Positions 21,780 through 34,158 of a stretch of 64,000 nt of DNA are shown piece by piece. Origin of the DNA: Babylonia areolata. Taxonomy: Eukaryota > Mollusca > Gastropoda > Neogastropoda > Buccinidae. Made by a program: the position numbers and the translations under genes. The stretch lies in contig NC_134891.1 of the NCBI RefSeq assembly GCF_041734735.1, positions 13,836,078 to 13,900,077 of the forward strand. Reading direction: 5' to 3'. The notes below the pieces were generated by a model. It was not told the origin of the DNA, made no database searches, and saw only the letters and a list, made by a program, of their open reading frames with translations. Numbering within the stretch: position 1 is the first letter of the stretch; each line of letters starts with the position of its first letter.

Positions 21780-24700
21780 ATTCATGTAATTTGAAATTTT
21801 TCTTTCATGTAAAGCACCTGAGCTCTGTATTTGACAGTGTGTATTTGTTGACCTTGCTGATGATGCTTTTTGTGCTTTCAGTTTGAAGGTCACATTGTTT
21901 TCTTTATTATCAGTTTCGTTTTGGTGATGAGAGACCTGATACAAATGTTCAGCATTGAATGTTATGCAGCATAACTTTATTTGATATTGCTGTAGTTGGC
22001 TTTGAAAATAATTTTGATTGACTAAAGAGTGTTCCACTTAGATATTTTTTGATTGAGAGGAGAAATATGATTTTATTCATTTTCTTTAATTTATTTGATA
22101 AACAGTGTGAACTTAATCAGATGTCTGGCAGGCATTATTTTATTTATTAGAAGATGTGTTTGTGTGTGTGTGTGTACACATGTGCATAGTGTATATCTTA
22201 TATGTATGTGTATTAAAGTTGCTTGTAATATATTTGTGATGGGGTGGTAAGGTGGTGTTAGTGAAGGTGAAGACAGGTAGAAGGTGTTAGCAGAAGAGAG
22301 CTGCAGCCTGGCAAGGTAGACTCGAGAATGCAGTGCGCTGGTTTTCTTTTATTTTTTCATTCTTCCAGACCAGAAGAGTTCTGAATTTGTCTGGCACTCG
22401 CTCACTCCTTATATTCAGTTCCGCCGAACCGCAAAGCCAGCACCATGAAGCGACTCACGAAACCAGCCCTCCACGAGCCTTGAGGGGCCAAGCTTGTGTT
22501 TGTTTGACCAAATTTAGTGGCGTCTGACTTTCGGCTCGGGGAACTAACATAGACATATTACATATCACACAAAACTGCAAGAGACGAGCATTTTATTAAG
22601 CAAAACCATTTTCTACAAAAATAATGTCGTTAAAAACTGTAAACAAAAAGTCACTGAATGAACGAGCTTTTAACGAGTTCATGTATCATTTCTGTACATT
22701 ACAACAGTTAATACGTCACGATATGTAATATAATTGTAACAGTTAAGTAACTGAAAATCCTGAATTTCCAACTATATAAAAATCATCTATAGAATCTGCT
22801 TCTAGAGTAAAGATTTTTTATGTCAAAATTCAAGAGAAAACTCAACTGCCGTGTCGGCACCGCTTGGCAGTGCTTTTGGCACTTGTGATCGACAATGAAA
22901 TACTTCATTTAAACCAACTACAACACAACTATACATGTATGATATGAATCAGATTGATAACAGAAATGCAAACATCTGCAAGACACACTATAAAAATGTC
23001 TAGGTATTGTAAAAACATATTTTGCTCAAATCAACACTGACGAATTCCAATGGCTTGAAGAAGAGATCGTTTTGTGGGGCCGAAATGCTGTCATACATTT
23101 TGTACCATCGCACGCCTATGACTTATGTGTGCACTGAAAGCGATACGCAAGAAGAAAGCACAATCTAAATTCCACAGCAACTATACTGATTTATAGAAAA
23201 CGAAGGTATTTTGTATGTTTTAACTGAGTGGATTTTGAAGATCGCGCCAAAATTCATTCACATGAATATTAATTTAAAAGAGTTATAGGCTATCTGACCT
23301 AATGATATCTTTACAGCTATGAAGTATGATCTTTCTGAAGTCCAATAACATAAAAACTGTAATGTCATCTATTAGGAAGTGTTTATGATTTAACAAATAG
23401 ATGAAAAATCATACAGTTCCCTGTAAAGGGAGATAATTTGTGACCAATTTTACCAACTTCCTTAGTAACCTTCGGTGAGTCACAAAAGTCGTCTGCTAAG
23501 CTGGCCCAACGAAGATTGTAAAAGCCAACCCAGCTACATATTGGCACAGGGTATGTACTTCAGCTCATTTTTGTTTTCATTTTGTGATAGTCTTTTGTGA
23601 ATCATGATACAGGTCATTGGCCTTTTGTATTGTGTCCAGCAGCATTGTGCAGTATGTTAAGACCCAGTGAGAGTTTTGCTTTTCTTTATGATGAGGTTGA
23701 AAAAACAAGGTGAAAGTTGGGACTGGCTGGACAGGCTGGTTCCTTATGGTATTTATTTTCATGGTTTTGACTCATTTATTGGATGTGTTGGATAGGTAGC
23801 ATACCTTTTATTTTTCATGACAAAGTATTCCAGATAGTTTTCTTTTTCCATGTGATGACAGTTAGAGAATGTAACTGTTTTATATTCTGGTTGATCTTGT
23901 AAAAAGGATTTTCTTCTTCATTCTGCCAGTTATGATTTAAGAGTCCACTTGTATTGTGTAGTCTTCACCTGTTGGGCACTCTTCCTTCTGACAGTGTGGT
24001 CAGATCAGTGCAGAGATATACATGATATGTGTATTGCATGTATTTATAGGGTGAAAGAGAGAAAATGAATGTGTGTTTGTGAGAGAGAGAGGGAGAGAAA
24101 ATTAACCTTAAAAATTTTTTTTTAACAAACATAAACATAAATAGTGGTCTCTTTCAAGTGTAGTATCTACCTTTCAAAATTTGAACAGCTTCAAGTATAG
24201 TGCATGTGGTTGAAAAAGTTAAGTTTTTTGTTTGTTTTTTGTTTGTTTTTGTTTTTGTTTTTTTTGTTTTTTTTAATTGGACCTGGTGTTTCAGTGGCAT
24301 GTACATTTTTTAATGAGTTTATATTGGTATATGCTATTATGTTCATATTTTTAATACCTGCTTTTTCAGGATTATACATATGTATATGCTGCAATGTCCA
24401 TATTTTAAATACCTGCTTTTTTATGTGGTAAGAGATGTGCAATACGGCCACACTATGTGTTTTGTTGTTTTGATTATCACCCTTCTTTAAAAAGCAGCTG
24501 TTTTGAATCAGTGCAGATAAACGTTCTCACTATGCACTTTTTCTCTTTTGGCTGTAGCAGCATAACCTTGGCTACCCCTTTGGGTTTGTAGCTGGTGAGA
24601 TATTGTTGCATAGGCTCTTTTAATTTGGTTATTTATTGTTTATATTCCTGGTGTTTTTTGTTGTTGTTGTTTGTTTTTGTTTTTTGTTTTTTTTGTTTTG

Positions 24701-26160
24701 TTTTTTGACACCACCATCTTGTGATTTTTATTTATGTTTATTTTGCCTTACAGTCAGCAAACCACAGGATTATTACGTATCACTTTTTGTGTTACTTTAT
24801 TCAGTTCTAACAGAGGTTGAATAATGCCAAAGTGCACTTTATTGTTGTCAGTTGTTTTGGATTTGAAAATATATCTTTGCAGTATATTATTGCTGCTTTG
24901 TTTTGCCCCAGCTCAAAAAAACTCAAATTACTAAGTGTTGTATTTCGGCACCTCTGGTGTTCCTATGTGTATGCAGTGTCCTTTTGGAAGATATGTGTGA
25001 GTTTAATCATCTGTTTTTGTAACACTTTCTTTGATTCTTATGGAATGGAAATAAGGGAAATTAGCTACATATAGCCAGGTTTGTGTTGTTTGTTTTCTCT
25101 GGTCAAGATCATGAATCAGAAGCTTCATTATAACACACCAGGTTAATTGCAAACGGTAATCATAAATTTCTGTGGAGGCTTCAACTTTTTGTTGGTGTAC
25201 ACTGTTGGGAAAAGTGTCCTGCTGTCTTGTGGCAGTGTGGTGCCCGTCTTGATGAAAGAGTGCCAGATTTGTGCCAAGAGAAGTATTGATATGCTGGATA
25301 CACACTGTCTGGATCAGTCCAAGGCTTAGAGATGTCTGAAGGTGTTCCACTCTTCAGATTGTCCATCAAAGTACAGCATTATGGCAAAGTTCAGATTGAA
25401 CTTTTGATTATTATCCATCAGATTAAGAAACAAGTAAACTCTTCTTTTTTGTTTGCTGGTTTGGTGGCATGATTATTGTTTGTTGGCTTAGGGCACTGGT
25501 TATTTTGTTGATCTTTCCCAGCTCTGTGCAGATCTTACCCTTTCCCAGTGTGTCTTACAGTTAGCTTTTGCAGATTGCTCTGATTTGGCATTGAGGTTTG
25601 CCTGTCATGTGGGTATCTATGTAAGAATCCCTTGGAAAGTCCTGATGACTATCATCCATATGGTGCATATGTCATGCAGACCAGGAAACTGTTTGTCTCC
25701 TAAATGCTGTCTCTTTCTACTGGCACAGGCATTAAAAGTGACAAAGTCTGTAGTTGTTTTTATCTGTTCACAGCACAGCATCATGTTGACAGGTCACAGA
25801 AGCATATTAATCATAATTAAAGCCTCACTTCAGTCTGCTGCTGATTCTATTCATTGTCATTTCCTACAGTATTTGTTTATCCACACCACACAGGAGCCAG
25901 GGAGTTGTGCAGCTGGTATAAGTGTTTTTTGTTGGGTTTTTTTTGCCCATTTCCCCTTTAAAGTGTACCACAGCGTGGAGGCTGCTGTCTAATCATTTCT
26001 ATTGTTGGCATGCTTGGTCTAAGTTTTCCTTCAAGATATTCTTCTTAAAATTTTTTTTTTTTTTTTTTTTAAAAGAAAGCTATGAAAATATGTATCATTA
26101 TTTACAGTGCATTCAGCTTAATCTTTCCCCATATGTCTCTCAAAAGTTTTGCATGCCAAA
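21780..26160. other. Non-coding DNA, no gene recognised
   Basis: AT-rich DNA with several poly-T tracts. A small GC-richer patch (about 22370-22530) could be a CpG-like 5' end, but no ORF or splice sites support a gene. A two-copy tandem repeat of about 60 bp lies at 24325-24420 (TATATGCT..AATGT.CATATTT, then AATACCTGCTTTTT). A short (TG)n lies near 22155. Confidence 0.5.
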
Positions 26161-26163
26161 CGT

Positions 26164-26203
26164 CATGGGTGTACAGTCACCGATGGTTTCTGTGAAGGAT
26201 CAA
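26164..26203. repeat. Left member of a 40-45 bp direct repeat flanking the 1.6-kb element
   Basis: ATGGGTGTACAGTCACCGAT followed by GGTTTCTGTGAAGGATCAAC is matched, imperfectly, by 27829-27872 beyond the right end. It is far too long for a cut-and-paste target duplication. Confidence 0.6.
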
Positions 26204-26210
26204 CCCTTTT

Positions 26211-27800
26211 TTGACTCACTTGTGTAAACAAAGTGAGTCTATATTTTAACCCGGTGTTCGGTTGTCTGTGTGTGTGTGTCTGTGTGTCTGTGGTAAACTT
26301 TAACATTGCCATTTTCTCTGCAAATACTTTGTCAGTTGACACCAAATTAGGCATAAAAATAGGAAAAATTCAGTTCATCTTGTTTAAAACAATATTGCAC
26401 CTCTGGGATGGGCACAAAAAATTTTTAAAAAAGAAGCCAAATTATATGCAAACTGCATTTACTGTTATATTTATATTTTTTGTATTCTCTGAACTTGGCA
26501 CTTTGATCTGATATTCTGACACAACAACAAGAGCAGTCATTGTTATCATTTTTTGTTCAAACAGGAACTTCTTTTGCTAAGCATGGAAGTTATATTTATT
26601 TTTGCAAACATTTGGTGCAGGTAGTAAAAAAGGGAAATTAATCTGTAATTAATGCTTGGGGACTTAATTTGCTTTAAACTGATCTTTCTCATCTTAAACA
26701 TTACATTTTGAAATTATACTCAATACATAAAAAGCTTGTGTGTTTTACTCTCAGTATACAGGGCTTTCACAATGTTCATTCGCCCAAGTGGTCTTTTTCG
26801 GAAAATACTAAAATCAGTACAACGAGTGGACTTTATAGATCTATTGGCTGAGCCCTGAAGACCATGGGCAAAAATCAACCGCGCACATATTTATACACAT
26901 TCAAAGTGCATGCTCATATTCTTCGCGAATGACGCCATTTTGTTTGTTTCAAGTTGTTGACCTGCCTGTTCAATCCTATATTCAATCGACAACACACGAT
27001 AACATGTGATGGAAAGTTGGAGGAGGAGATCGTTAAATATTTATTCAGAGAAAGATTTGTGAACGCCTCACCACTTACTGGATTATACTCCAAACTGCCA
27101 TAAAAATATCCACAGAATCAGTCGGAATTCACAGTTAAAAATAATAAACCATGAGAGTTAATACCCTTGAATTGATGAAACGTAAACATTTCCAGTCTTG
27201 ACTTTTCTCAAAATGAAGTCCTTTTCACATCATAAGACGTTTAGAAATACTTGTACTTGGCTCTGCGTGTTATTAGTTCAACAAAATACTAAATTTTCAT
27301 ATCAACTTTAAAACTATAAAACTAGAATGAACATAAAAGAGAAATTGAATCAACCGTGTCAACCGGGTGTAACTAACTGAAACTTGTACATCTATCTAGA
27401 TCCAGAGAAAATGGCTAAATGTTGCAGTGTGATTGCAGCGATAGCCACATCTCCTTTACCGCGGACTTAAAAAGAATTTTTAATTGCCCTTAAAGATTTT
27501 TTGAATGCCCAAGATACACCAGAATAATATGATTTAAACAGTGTTCTCACTGTGAATACCGCAATCGATTTATCACCCTTTAAAAAAGCATGTTTAAATA
27601 TATTTTTGAACGTGAGTTAAGGAGCCACGATAGTGTAATGGGTAAGACAGTTTCTTCTCACCCGAACACGCGGAGTTCGAATCTGCCGTTAGGACTATTT
27701 TTTCTTTTTCTTTTAACCCGAAGCTTTATAATAACAAATACAGAACACATTTTAACGATTAGATTTTTTTTTTTAAAGTGTATCACAAGTGAGTCTTGAA
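26211..27800 (+). mobile_element. 1.6-kb non-coding repeat with matching inverted ends
   Basis: It starts TTGACTCACTTGTGTAAACA and ends GTGTATCACAAGTGAGTC, so the termini are inverted versions of GACTCACTTGTG. The left end is also a hairpin (GACTCACTT...AAGTGAGTC). There is no coding capacity. Parts of two more copies occur at 48677-49260 (plus) and 54975-56703 (minus, split by a LINE). It behaves like a non-autonomous DNA transposon, but the class is not established. A tRNA-like segment lies near its right end. Confidence 0.65.
27612..27690 (+). other. tRNA-like segment inside the 1.6-kb repeat
   Basis: GATAGTGTAATGGGTAAGAC carries an A-box-like TAGTGTAATGG, and GGAGTTCGAATCTGCC carries a B-box-like core about 45 bp later. 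The acceptor ends do not pair, so this is not a functional tRNA gene. It may be a captured SINE head. The minus copy at 55.1 kb keeps a GGTTCGAACC core here. Confidence 0.45.
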
Positions 27801-27828
27801 GGCCTTGCCTCTCTTGTTTATCGTATGT

Positions 27829-27872
27829 TATGGGTGTGCAGTCACACGTTGTTTTTTTTTATGAAGGAACAA
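27829..27872. repeat. Right member of the flanking direct repeat
   Basis: ATGGGTGTGCAGTCACACGT, then a T run and ATGAAGGAACAAC. It aligns with 26164-26203. A short tandem repeat (AATATCTTGCTG twice, about 27873-27898) follows directly. Confidence 0.6.
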
Positions 27873-28225
27873 CAATATCTTGCTGCAATATCTTGCTGTA
27901 CATCATGGTACACCGTGATTTCTGTGAGCACAATCAGTCACAAACGGGAAACAACCTTAAACTCTTGACTGCGCTGTTGACGTACAACGTACATCATGAA
28001 ATGTCGCTCACCAATGCTGCATTGACGTGCGCCATGCATCATGTTACAACGTTCTATGTTTCGAGTCCCGCATTGCAGAAAATACAGTCTGATAACCATT
28101 AAATTAGCTCCCCTGAGAGCTCTTTATCTCCTGAGTTCCATAAGCTAAAATTATTCACCGGATTATCCTATTTATGGCGAAAGTTTTGCAAGTTTGTACG
28201 AAGCTCAAGTTGTGTTTGCAAAGCC

Positions 28226-28420
28226 ATGGCAGAACGCAGACAAAAGCCAACACTTGCACTAGTATTGAAAGAAATCTTTCACAATGCAAACAGTAGAGAT
28301 GAAGATTGTGGACTGAATGAGATAGAACTGCGTGAAGTTGCCGAAGACGCTGATTTTGACATGGAGGGGGGTGGGAGGTGGAGTTGCTTGACGAAACTGA
28401 AGACAGACAAGCTCAGCTGA
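28226..28420 (+). CDS. Short acidic ORF upstream of the piggyBac remnant
   Basis: This 64-codon frame begins MAERRQKPTLALVLKEIFHN and is followed by an acidic stretch (AEDADFDMEG). By position and composition it could be the N-terminus of the piggyBac-like copy whose C-terminus lies 700 bp downstream, with the catalytic middle absent. That link is inference. Confidence 0.3.
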   Translation: MAERRQKPTLALVLKEIFHNANSRDEDCGLNEIELREVAEDADFDMEGGGRWSCLTKLKTDKLS

Positions 28421-28710
28421 TTCAAGATGCATGTGGGTGTTTACAAGGTTTGTCAGTTTATTATTTGCTTTCTGTTTGTTGTAACAATGAATATGACTGG
28501 ATTGTGTGTGTTTTGAATGTGTTAGCTGTGGTAAGTAGCTTCATCAGTTACTGATCAACGTGTGAGAGTGAGAGAGAGTCGCGTGTGTACTGTGTGTGAC
28601 CATCGCAGCCCACAGAGGCGTGGCTTGCTGGCTGGCTCATTGTTGACAACAGCGTGTGTCGCTCACCAAGAGCTTTCTGTGTATTTGTTTCTGAATGTGT
28701 ATTGGTTTGT

Positions 28711-28990
28711 TGTTGTTGTTGTTGTTCAGTGTTCTTGTTGTTTTGTGTGTGTGAGAGAGAGTGGGGGGGGGGGGGGAGATGTTTATAAAACAAGATATAC
28801 AGAATTGTATGCCTAAATTACTTTGTAAATGCAACACTTGTAGAAGTGTGTGTGTGTGTGTTGTCATTTTGTTTTGTATGAGAAAGAGAGAATGAAGGGG
28901 GTGTGGCATACCATGAACCAGTCTCAGTGTGTGTGTGTGGTTTGGGGTGAGGGGTAGGTGTGTGTGTGTTTGTATTTGAGCTTCTGAAAA
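28711..28990. repeat. Simple-sequence cluster: (GTT)n, poly-G, (TG)n, GAGA
   Basis: Several short tracts separate the two piggyBac-like pieces: GTT repeats at about 28711-28728, a G run at about 28763-28776, and TG tracts near 28845 and 28928. Confidence 0.8.
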
Positions 28991-29093
28991 CAATCAGAAA
29001 TAAAATGGTACCATTTCATGACCTTTTTATATGTAATTTTTTTTTTTTTAAACCACCTCCAAAAAACCCAACAAACTTATTCTTTTAAGCAAT

Positions 29094-29678
29094 GTGTTTC
29101 AGGTATGCAGCATGGTGATGATCATGATGTTCATCCTGGACCATCTGGAGTTGACAACTTGCCACAAACCTACAACTGAAGACCAGCAGCAGCAAGACCA
29201 AAGGGCAGTAAACAAGCCTCCAGCAATTCTGGAGTACAACAAAAACATGGGTGCCATGGACCACCGTGACCAACAGCTGCAGCCCTACAATGCCACAAGG
29301 AAAACCCTGAAGTGGTACAAATAGCTGTGTGTGCATTTTCTACAAATTGCCATGCTGAATGCACACATCCTCTACAAAAAGCAGGCAACAGCAGTACACT
29401 CCTGGACTTGCAGAAGGATGTAATTAGTGCCATGATTTTTGGTGACCAAGACCAAGACACTGCTAAATATGACCACGCTGTTTGTCTTGTGTGGACGACA
29501 CTTCATTGATGTCATCCCACATACCCCACAGAAGGCCTGGCCACAAAGGAGGTGCAGAGTCTGCTGGAAGAAAGGACAAAGAAAGGATGTGAGGTTCGAC
29601 TGCCCAGACTGCCCCAGCAAACCAGCACTGTCTCTTGAAGACTGTTTCTGCAAGTACCACACACAGCGTTTTTACTGA
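29094..29678 (+). pseudogene. piggyBac-like transposase C-terminus (decayed)
   Basis: The first frame gives PPAILEYNKNMGAMDHRDQQ, then NATRKTLKWYK and a stop. After a frame shift come FLQIAMLNAHILYKK and then a Cys-rich tail (RRCRVCWKKGQRKDVRFDCP, then CPSKPALSLEDCFCKYHT). The YNKxMGxxDxxDQ motif carries the last catalytic Asp region of piggyBac (DDE_Tnp_1_7) transposases, and the Cys-rich tail is their C-terminal zinc ribbon. At least one stop and two frame changes break it. The catalytic middle is missing, so it looks like an internally deleted relic. No TTAA-flanked termini were found. Confidence 0.8.
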
Positions 29679-30044
29679 TGATAGATCCTGGGTGAATACA
29701 CCCTTTTCATTCTTTGTGTGGACTGTGTTGGAGTCTTATGCACCTGGACACTGTTGCTCAGCCTTGACAGTGTGTGTGGTTGATCACAACAGTCACAAGA
29801 AAGTCTGGTTGATAACCTGGTTGATATTGTAGCACCTACATGATGGAATGACAGTCCCGATTTTTTTTTTTTTTTTTTTAATTTTTATTTTATCAATGCA
29901 TTTTATGGAATTTTTCTGTCAGATTGACTCATTATTTGAACATGTGAGTATCAAAAACAAAATCTTGGTTCATTTTCCTTTCATTTGATATATACTTTTA
30001 TGCATTTATCTTAAGTAGATTTTGAAATATAAGCAAATTAAAAT

Positions 30045-30922
30045 CATTGGCATGCTTTTCATTGACTACAGCTCTGCGTTCAACACAATAGTACCATCAA
30101 AACTATAAAAAAAAATTTATTTTAAACTGAAAGACCTCTCGCTGCCTGAATCAGTTTGTGCATGTATCCTAGATTTTCTAAGATGCAGACCACAAGTTGT
30201 TAAAGTTGGTGACCTCACCTCCTCCACATGTATTCTCAACATAGGCGCCCCACAGGGATGTGTTCAATCCCCACTGTTGTACTCATTATTCACACATGAC
30301 TGTGCAACTCATAATGAATGTAACACCATGGTCAAGTTTGCCAAGGATACTACTCTAAAAGGGTTGATTACAAACAGTGATGAGTCAAAATATAGGGAAG
30401 AAGTACTAGAACTTGTCACCTGGTGTGATCAAAACAAGTTAGAACTCAACGTATCAAAAACAAAAGAATTAATTTTAGATTTCAGGAGGACCAGATCTGA
30501 CCCCTCACTACTTCTCATTAAAGACAAGCAAGTAGAGATCATCAGCGAATTTAAATTTCTCAGACTGATCATTTCCAATGATTTGAAATGGGAGAAAAAT
30601 ACGGAAAAAATTGTTAAGAAAGCACAACAGCGCTTGTACTTTCTTCGGCGCCTCAAAAAGTTAGGAATTAGAAAAGAAATCATGGTTGATTTCTACCGAG
30701 CAGTCATTGAAAGCGTGTTAACCTTCGCTATTACTGTTTGGTATGGAAACATTTCCAAGGCAGAAGTCGCAGCCCTGAACAGAATCTTAAAAACTGCCAC
30801 CAAGATCACCGGGGCTGATCTATCTTCTCTAGAAGACATATAAGCGGCTACTCAGTAAAGCAAAATCAATCAGCCAGGATGAATCACATCCAGCTTTTGG
30901 GATTTTCGAGATGCTTCCCTCA
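30045..30922 (+). mobile_element. Rex1-like LINE, 5' part (split by the LINE at 30923-34158)
   Basis: Translation gives MLFIDYSSAFNTIVPSKL (RT motif A, FIDYSSAFN), GAPQGCVQSPLLYSLFTHD, LVTWCDQNKLELNVSKTKEL, and FYRAVIESVLTFAITVWYGN. The palm box between the second and third of these is degenerate (TMVKFAKDT, where YADD-type residues are expected). It is 5'-truncated at RT motif A. The C-terminus breaks off in FGIFEMLPS exactly where another LINE begins; the remainder resumes at 34159. Confidence 0.82.
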
Positions 30923-33900
30923 GGTTGATGGTGTGTGGTTCGACCATCTAGTCATCCTGGGGGTGGGTGGGTTGGGCTCTGTGGGTGCGCAGATGACTGG
31001 TCAGGCCAATCCGCGCCCGGAAGGTTCTGACGTAGTGTGGACAGGGGATGGTGGCGGCTGTCGGGGACTTGCTGGCACTGCTTTTCCTGGCCTGTCTGCG
31101 TTGCTCTGCTGCAGCGATTCTGTTGGCCCCACAGGATTTGGCGCCTTTGTGGACAGCTGAACGCCACTTTGGTCTGTCCATTGCATTCAGCTCCCATGTG
31201 TTGTGGCTGATGTTGAAGGCCTTCAGAGAAGCTTTCAGAGTGTCTTTGAAGTGCTTCTTTTGGCCTCCATGGGAGCGCTTGCCATGTTGGAGTTCGCAGT
31301 ACAGCAGTTTCTTGGGGAGCCAGTGGTCTTGCATGCGAACTACATGGCGTGCCCAGCACAGCTGGGCCTGCATCAAGATGGTGTAGATGCTGGGCAAGTT
31401 TGCACGAGTGAGCACCTCTGTGTCAGGTATCTTCTCTTGCCACTTTATGCCGAGAAGTTTTCTGAGGCTGGTGGTGTGGAAGTTGTCTTGGACTCGGGGC
31501 CAGCATTCCATCGTGTAGTTGCCGTATGATGGTGATGAACTTTCTGGGACATCCCTACTTCGCCATGATTCTCCAAAGGCCATCTCTGCTAGCAGTATCG
31601 AAGGCCTTGGTCAGATCGACGTAGGTGGAGTAAAGGTCGGCGTTCTGTTCCTGACACTTCTCTTGGAGCTGCCTGGCAGCAAACACCATGTCGATAGTCC
31701 TGCGTTCTTTCCGGAAGCCACACTGGCTCTCTGGTAGGAGACCTTGCTCAAGGTGTGCTATGAGACGGTTGAGTAGTACTCTGGCCAGAGCCTTGCCTGC
31801 GACGGACAGCAGGGATATTCCACGATGGTTGTCACAGGCCTGACGATTTCCTTTGCGCTTGTACAGGTGTATGATGGAAGCGTCTTTGAAGTCCTGTGGA
31901 ACTGCCTCATGCTGCCAGATGAGCTGGAAAAACTGATGAATTTTCTCAGTCAGGGACATACCACCTTCTTTGTAGACCTCAGCTGGAATGGAGTCTGAGC
32001 CAGGGCCTTTGCCATTGGATAGCAGACGGATAGCTTTCTGGGTCTCCTCCAAAGTTGGAATGGCATCCATCAACTCACTGACTGGCACCTGGGGGAGTCG
32101 GTCGATGGCTTCATCATTGATGGTGGAAGGGCGGTTCAGTACGCTGTCAAAGTGTTCAGCCCATCTCTCAAGGATCCTGTCCTTGTCAGTGATCAGGGTA
32201 GAACCATCAGCACTGAGGAGTGGAGCAGATCCGGAGGTGGTGGGACCGTAGACTTCTTTCAGGCCATTATAGAAGTTCTTCATGTCGTTCCTGTCTGCAA
32301 AGCCCTGGATCTCATCAGCTTTGTTGTTCAACCAGGAATCCTGCATCTGCCGCAGCTTCAGCTGGATGGTGCTGCGTGTGCTCTTCAGTATGTCTTTCTT
32401 TGAATGTGACTTGGGATCTTCAATGTGGGCTCTGTAGGCTTGGCGTTTGTCTTCTAGCAGCTGCTTGATCTCAGTGCAGTTCTCATCAAACCAGTCTTTG
32501 TGCTTCCTGGCAGAAGGCCCCAGGCACTCCATGGCAGTGTTGTACACCGTCTCATGCAGTGCGCCCCATGCTGCCTCCACATTCTGGTTGTCCAGCACGG
32601 TGGACTCAAGGCGTTCCTCCAGGGTGTCAGCAAAGCTCTGCTTGATGTTGCCTAGCTCCAGCTTGTTGACATTCAGGCGTTTGGGTGTTTTCATGCCCTG
32701 AGGCCGTCTCTTCGGCTGGATGCGGAGGTTGAGCTTGGAGACGATAAGGCGGTGGTCTGTCCAGCACTCGGCGCCGCACATGGCCCTCGTGACTCGTACG
32801 TCCTGCCTGTCCCTCTTCCTGACGATGACAAAGTCGATGAGATGCCAATGCCCAGAGCGAGGATACATCCATGACGTCCTGTTACGGGTAGGGAGGCAGA
32901 AGACGGTGTTTGTGATAAGGTCGTGCTCGGCACATGTCTGGAGAAGTAGTTGGCCATTGCTGTTACAGTTACCAACCCCATGCTTCCCAGTCACGCCTTC
33001 CCAGGGGGTGCTGTCACAGCCAACTCTCGCGTTAAAGTCACCAAGAATGATGAGATTGTCTGCGTTGGGAACAGTGGTGATGACAGCGTTCAGGTCTTCG
33101 TAGAACTTGTCCTTGATCTCATCCGGGTTGGTCATGGTGGGCGCGTAGGCGCTGACAATGGTGGTAAACTTCTTCCCGTTGCATAAAGGGAGTTTCATCG
33201 TCATCAGGCGATCGTTCACTCCTTTCGGGGGGGCCAGCCAGCTTGCCAGCGAGGGTTGTCTTCACTGCAAAGCCAACTCCAGCCTCACGTCTCTCCTCAG
33301 GTCTGCGACCACTCCAAAAGAAGGTGTAGCCTGCGCCTCGCTCACAGAGTTCGCCTTCTTCTGCCAGTCTGGTCTCACTTAAGGCAGCGATGGCGATGTT
33401 GTACCTGGCTAGTTCACTCGCAATGAGTGCTGTGCGTCTCTGTGGTCTGGCTGAGTCGGCTCTGTCCAGAAGCGTACGCACGTTCCATGCGGCAATGGTC
33501 AATGGGGTGCTCCTTGTTTTCTTCTTTCTTTCCTTTGTGTGTCGACCGCTAGAGTAGGGTGCCCGTCAGCCGCGGTATGCTGACTAGGGTGGTGTGGAGC
33601 AGGCAATGCTTAGGGCACCTTTTCTAGCCCCTTCCTCATGCTATGGAGGTGAGCAGTGCTGTCCTGAAGAGGGCTGCTCAGTCGCTCAGGGGGCTGCCGA
33701 TCTCCACCGCTGCTCCAGTCGGTGAAAAACGACCCTATGACCTGAGCCGCCTGTGTGCAGGTCTGCGGCTACGACTGCCAGTGTACCCACACCTGTCGCT
33801 TCGTCGCTCACCTGTCGCCACAGGGCTTGGGGAAAATGATGGTATGGGATGAAGGATGACTGATGACTTGCGCGATGACTTTGTTTATAGTGAGGAGGAG

Positions 33901-34158
33901 TTGCGCACCGTCGACCTCACTCTCTTGTCCGAGACCGTCTGTATCTAGTGGCAAGACGAGGTCAAGACGACTGGAGATGGAAACGGATGCAGTGGATGAC
34001 CAGGATGTCCTATGTGCCTCATCCTGCCCTCAGCACTCCACAGTGCTCTGCTGCAACCGCCTTCCTCTCCGTTGAACCATGAAGGTTTCTTCCGCAGAGT
34101 CCGCCGGATCCAGTCTTCACATGCCCTAACTCACCATGGGTTTGAAACCCGTCGGCTA
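30923..34158 (-). mobile_element. LINE with C-terminal C2H2 finger; RT core missing
   Basis: On the minus strand the endonuclease runs from about 33500 to 32700: AAWNVRTLLDRADSARPQRR, LSETRLAEEG, ILGDFNARVG and TDHRLIVSKLNL. RT motifs up to motif A follow (QDFKDASIIHLYKRKGNR, QCGFRKERRTIDMVFAARQL, VDLTKAFDT). The sequence then jumps to the C-terminal part (FHTTSLRKLLGIKWQEKIPD, and further on RHVVRMQDHWLPKKLL). The protein ends in a finger CPHYVRTFRARIGLTSHLRT. The RT catalytic FADD/YADD segment is absent, as if several hundred bases between about 31555 and 31580 had been lost. One frame change lies in a G run near 33225. Confidence 0.85.

Noticed and set aside
23400-23560. Possible promoter or first exon of a gene
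   Set aside because: Only base composition changes slightly; no ORF, splice site or recognisable motif supports it.
24636-24824. Hydrophobic Phe/Val-rich ORF resembling a membrane peptide
   Set aside because: It is a translation of poly-T/TTTG tracts.
27612-27690. Possible tRNA gene
   Set aside because: The A- and B-box-like cores are present but the acceptor stem does not pair, and the segment lies within a repeat family. Kept only as a tRNA-like piece.
31048-33186. Plus-strand ORFs of 60-127 codons at 31-33 kb
   Set aside because: They lie opposite the minus-strand LINE polymerase and contain no family motif.
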